Position numbers and translations under genes: made by a program. Of a stretch of 64,000 bases of DNA, positions 59,000 to 64,000 are shown piece after piece; the stretch's first letter is position 1, and every line of letters begins with the position of its first letter. This stretch comes from Larimichthys crocea. Lineage: Eukaryota > Chordata > Actinopteri > Sciaenidae. Location: positions 3,925,073 through 3,989,072 of the forward strand of contig NC_040032.1 of NCBI RefSeq assembly GCF_000972845.2, written 5' to 3'. Below the pieces are notes generated by a model. That model was not told the origin of the DNA, searched no databases, and saw only the letters and a program-made list of their open reading frames with translations.

Positions 59000-60983
59000 C
59001 TGCTTTGGATGTGAGCACATGGTGGCACAATACTGGGGGTGAAAAACCTGAAATGGCATCACTTTAGGATCAGAGCCAGCCATGTAAAAACCCACACATT
59101 TGCTAATATATGTATTACAACATACATTCTTTCCATCAATATTTTAATGTCATCCTACATGTTAACAAATGGAAAAGACAGGTGTATCTATCACATAATA
59201 ATTTTGTAGCAGTTAGGCAGGATCGGTGAAATATTCTATTTTCTTGTTCTTCTGTATTGTGTATGATGTATATTCTTGGCTTAAATGTCCACAAAGGCAC
59301 AAGGCATGCTATTGTCAAACATAGATGGTGATGGGGCTTGTGACAGATTGTCAATAATACAACAAATGGTACTTATGGTAATGGAAATGGGACAAAATGG
59401 CTGACACACTTATCAATGGCTCTTAATTTGATGCATTGATCATGACAGGATGCCTCTCAAGCTGAATATTCACCCACTGAGTCATACTGTCATCTGGACA
59501 TGCCAGTTTCATTTTAGTAAAGACAAATGAGCCAATATTTCACCTTGAGTCAATGTTGATTAGAGTAGTTCCACTAATGAGAGTGACATGAGGTCGTATG
59601 TACTTTGGTTAGTGATTAGTGGAAGTAATTCGTGAGAGGTAGATATACATTTGATACAGTAATTTTAAAAAAAGCAATAAAGTTACAACAAAAAAAAAAA
59701 ACATTTTATTGAATAGAATATACTACCCATGTGAGGGAGAGTTTGTACCTTTTTGTTCTTTCTGACTTACTGTACTTTTGTTTTGCATTGCGGAAACTAG
59801 CTGTTATTTTTGTCCTCATAACTTCTCATTTAGTCCCTAAAGAATACGTGTCTGCAAGTAAGTAATATTCGTTGATTTACCTAGCTGTGAAGTTCCTTCT
59901 AAACCTGCAACATAACTAGAAATATGTTACGACACTGATTGTAGTGTCGTACAGGGTACTTGGGTACACTTACTTATTTTTCAGTCAGCGTTGGGTATCT
60001 AAATCCCCCCTGATATTCATCATTTAATAGTCTTCTGTGAGCTTTTTTTTTTCCTAGGATGGGGAAACCATGACATAGCAATTTTTTATACAGCATAGCC
60101 CATCTGTGGGCCAGTTTTTATTACAAACTCTGCACCTCTTGTGTGGCTAATAAATAAATATAATTATCTTTACTCCCTAAAGTCAAGCAGCAGAAGTTAA
60201 GTGACAATATGCAAATACTAATGGCACATTTTTGGATGAGCAAAATATACAAGAGGAGTCTGTTTTTAATACAAGGCTTTTATCCTTTGAAGGACAGGCC
60301 ACTTTAAAAAAAAAATAATAATAAAAAATGCCATAAATTAACACTTCTCCAGGCATTGCTACACCAGTGTAATTAGTATGTCAATGGGATTTTCAATGAT
60401 ATGTTAGCATCATGCTAATTGATAGTTATGGGTAAATGTAGAGCTGTTGTTGACACAGTCTTAAGCAATTAATTGTTTTGTTTTTTTGTTTGTTTTTTTA
60501 GTCCATGATTATATTTATGTTTATAAAAAGAGCCATAGACAACTTTAAATCTACTCCTTATTTTTTGGATTGCAGTTTTCTTTTTTCAATAAATATCTGA
60601 GACTGAGAGGCCTGCTTCCTGGCTGTTTGTTGGAGGAACCTGTTCACTATCTCTAAAGATAGAGGTTATACACCACACAAGCAAGGACACAACTAACTAC
60701 AAAATGTCTTTTTGTTGTCCGTTTTCAATATTTCATTTTGAAATTCTGCTCTGACCCAGATTTCTCAGTGATAGTTTTCACACAGTGCTGAATTTCTTGC
60801 ATCTGCCCTCTCAGTTTTCCTTTGTTACCTTTTATACTACCAAATCAATGACGTATTTACCAACAAAGAATGAGATGAAATTGCCAGTGGTTTAAAATCT
60901 GAAAAGTGCATCTTTCCCACATTTTGGTTGTGCTAATTCACACTTCTGTGATTGTCATTGAAGTGTTAGCAATGGCATGCATT

Positions 60984-60985
<2 letters not shown>
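59000..60985. other. No gene recognised
   Basis: AT-rich with scattered A and T runs. Confidence 0.5.

Positions 60986-61018
<33 letters not shown>
60986..61018. repeat. (CA)n microsatellite
   Basis: Sixteen CA units. Confidence 0.97.
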
Positions 61019-61020
<2 letters not shown>

Positions 61021-64000
61021 ATTGTCCATCAGTGTCCCCTTCCTAACACCCTCGGCATTGGAGCTGTCAGTGGCATGGTTTTAATCACTCTCTCCTAGGG
61101 TGGAGACAGGTCACTTTAATCTCAGTGGTAAGTCACGCTGACCTTTCATATCTCTGATACAGACCTCTATATGACCTTTTATGAGAAGTGCAGAAAGTGT
61201 CTCTCACCTGGCACCCACCTGAGCAAGAGTAGGTCACACCAGTGAGTACAACATGATGACGATGATGGCCTTCAAACTCCAATGGGTGTAGATGCAACTA
61301 CTGCAGAAGTGGCAGGTTTTTCTATCTTTCCGTAATGTAATCATCTCTGCAATGTGGCGCCGAAGGAAAGGTTAAAGCAAGGTGCTTTGGACCTGCCAGA
61401 AATTAATAACATTGGGGCATCTTGCCTCCAAAGCAATTATTTTTTTTTCTGATTAATTGATTAATTGTTCTGTGATATGTCAAAAAATACAAAACAAACG
61501 GTCCATCACAAAGTCCCAACGCCCAAAGTGACAAATTGCTTGTTTTGTCCGATAAATGTCCCAAAACCCAAAGGTATTCAATTTATATAAAACTAGGCAA
61601 AACTGCAAATTCCCACATTTTCTAAGCTGATGAATTACTTAAAAATAATATCTAATTGTCTAAATTGTTGTGCCCTGTCACTTTGCATTGTAATTTGTCA
61701 CCTCAAACTGCAGTGCAAGGACTGCCCCAAATTGTTTTTTGTTTTTTTTCACCTAACCCACTCCACTTTGAAAAGCTCAGTGCACTGTTCATTAAAGATT
61801 ACAAACCTTGACTACCTCAACCATGACAAATTTTCATTGATTTTAATTTTCACACATATAACTGCTGGGCACACACACTGTCATACCTTATTACTTTGAA
61901 CATGGCATGCATATGGATGAAAAAGCCTTGCATCGCGATGTAATACAAAACTAAAAGGGAGCTTTGCAAAGACGGAGATGTGGGGACCTGACAATGACAA
62001 GCAACTAGTGATGGGCGAGAGACGTTTTAGAAAAAAAAAAAATCCCACAAACCTGACAAATCGTCTCATTCATGACCAATGATGGTGTTTACCTTTCCTC
62101 CTCTGGGATAAACAATACAGCACTTTTGGGATGTTGTCGTTGATTGACTCTGACAAGGATCCATTATGCTGGTGAACAATGATATGGAGACAAACGCACC
62201 GGGAGAAGATAGCAAAGAGGAAGGGATACTCTTCCCTGCATACATGAATCATTGCATTTTTTTGTGTTGTGTATTTGCAGGCCACAAACGCATGAACACA
62301 AAGTATTAACAAGCCAAAGAGCTGGAAAAATGAGACAGATGTCAGAAAAACTAGACTTATAAAACGTTCAAAAAGCAGCTCTGAAATATAGCAGGTGGAG
62401 TTCTATGCCTTTTACATTTTACAACCCAGACACATAGACTGACAGACAAATGGATGTCTGCAGGACTCAGAGAAAGAGCTGGGACATTTACACTCACAGG
62501 GTGCCAACTGAAAATGCCGGCATCTGCCAGCCGACCTCATGTCTGCCTGTCTCTTTTACCCAGGGAGAGGTATTATTTATGAATGCCAGAGTTGTTTATG
62601 CGCTGCAACATAACAGCCGGAGTGGGTCAAAATGGAACCGGTGCAGGAGTCTATGATGGGTACCGTATTATGTTCATTACATCTCCAGAAGCTGAGCTGA
62701 GCTGTAGCTGACAAAGAAAGCGATTCACACTAAACTGCTTCAACATGCTGCCCTTTGACTCTGGTCATTGTAGTTATATGATTGCAGAATTTTAGATATA
62801 GAGCTGTGAGTTCTTACATAAGTGCCAATAACAATATAATACTTTATTGATTTCAATTCTCCCCTTGTTTTCTAACCTTTCCAGGGAGGCCAGGCTTGAA
62901 AAGCTACACTTCCATATTAAATGATCCATGTCTGCAGAAATTATTGTCAGAGAATTGTGCAATGATGAGATACTGCCGAGCCAAAGGCAGAATACAGACA
63001 GGCTGTGGGTTTCAAATAGGATTCTTTCAATTTTCGCCTCTTGGCAGTTATGGTTGGTTTATTTTCTCAGACAAAGACGCTTTTGCAATACAAAAGAATA
63101 CACGGTAGCTATACTCCTAACTTATATTTGCACTTCCATGAATAATGGCTGTAATCCTCTTCATCTTACTGTTACTGCAATTACATTTTATTTCAGTGCT
63201 GTGACATGCAACACTTGTTGAAATCCCTCGCTTAAAGTGTGAAATCTGACATTTTCTGGTTTCTTTGCTGCTTTGAACTGAAGCATTTTGGATTCTGTAT
63301 TCTTGTGTCTGTTTGTTCAAAGCCAGGCACATTTTATTGCAGTCTAATTAATACCTAATTATGTTATTTCTGTCTTTTCAGTGTGTACAGGGGTCCAGTT
63401 TCCAGTGTCTTGTTTGTACTCACCATCAGTTGCTGTATGTGCGTTTTACTCAGATTTGTCAGCTTGGTTCACATCAGGTGAAAATGTGTTTTTTTTTTTT
63501 TATTTGTTAGTTTTTTTTGCACAGTCTGGGTTGATGCTGTATACAGTTTGTCCAAGTCAAACATAATAAGAACTAATACAACATAGAAATAACCATAAAT
63601 TCAATCTTTACTAATGGTATGAGGTCCAAATTGCACCCTGATCTGGAAATGGCAATTCTATCTATTCAGCTACACACACGTACTGCATACACACACACTC
63701 ACAGATGAGCATCACATTCAGAATGGACTATTTTCACAGTGCAGCAAAGCTTCTATTACTGCCAGAGCGGGCATCTTGATTATTCAGTCTGTTACAGCAG
63801 CACAGTGTGGTGCCTCTCGCCAATGTTTCTAATGGGCTACTTATTATCATGCAGTATTCTAACACCAGTTTCACTGGCCTGCATAAATGATTGCTGTGTT
63901 TTATTGCACAGGACAAAAAAATCCGCCCTTTTTTTATTTTGCTGTTGTTTTTCCTTTTGATGAATGGAAAGTTATGAAACAGGACACAATGCAGAGGTCA
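61019..64000. other. No gene recognised
   Basis: 61040-61440 and 62880-63230 are less AT-rich and repeat-free. The latter follows an acceptor-like CTTTCCAG at 62884, but its short frames are not recognisable. The rest is featureless. Confidence 0.4.

Overview
The window looks like AT-rich, gene-poor teleost fish chromosomal DNA. The grounds are many long CA/TG microsatellites, several degenerate repeat families that I recognise from fish genomes (a Tc1-like transposase, non-LTR retrotransposon 3' tails, a hAT-type end), and the only clear protein-coding locus, a kinase of a HIPK-like kind that is expanded in teleosts. There is no bacterial-style gene organisation, and nearly all open frames under about 120 codons look like chance.

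The one confident gene lies on the minus strand at about 26297-23913. It encodes a complete HIPK-like (CMGC/DYRK-type) serine/threonine kinase domain, then an acidic/polar linker, a long coiled coil built of about three diverged units of 65-75 residues that each start with an E-K-N-(R/K) motif, and a strongly basic tryptophan-containing C-terminus. Everything visible sits in one uninterrupted block. It begins at a likely splice acceptor, so the start codon should be in an upstream exon I could not identify. Two small frame breaks, near 24741 and 24541, put only the middle coiled-coil unit out of frame; the frames before and after agree. The locus is therefore either a recently damaged gene, a polymorphic allele, or a real gene with two sequence errors.

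The rest is repeats and apparently non-coding DNA. 1-9 kb: a retrotransposon tail (1.66-1.92 kb), a likely solo LTR (3.65-4.24 kb, minus) and a dispersed repeat (7.1-7.5 kb). 9.2-9.6 kb: a dead Tc1-like transposase fragment. 15.3-23.4 kb: a second copy of the 7 kb repeat, two non-LTR tails, a CpG-rich patch at 20.1 kb and a hAT-like end beside a long TG tract. 23.9-26.3 kb: the kinase. 27.9-30.5 kb: further retrotransposon tails and a diverged local duplication. 33.3-34.4 kb: two perfect 15-bp-arm hairpins, an 11-bp terminal inverted repeat pair and two microsatellites. 37-39.2 kb: a coding-like fragment, a CT/GA tract and a possible 3' terminal exon on the minus strand. 47.7-48.2 kb: a retrotransposon tail whose end is duplicated as an exact 87-bp tandem next to a TA tract. 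53.7-54.2 kb: another retrotransposon tail and a 45-bp tandem. 58.7-59.0 kb: a second possible minus-strand exon. 55-64 kb otherwise has no recognisable gene.

Family names for repeats come from remembered consensus patterns and were not checked against a database. Exon calls other than the kinase are tentative.
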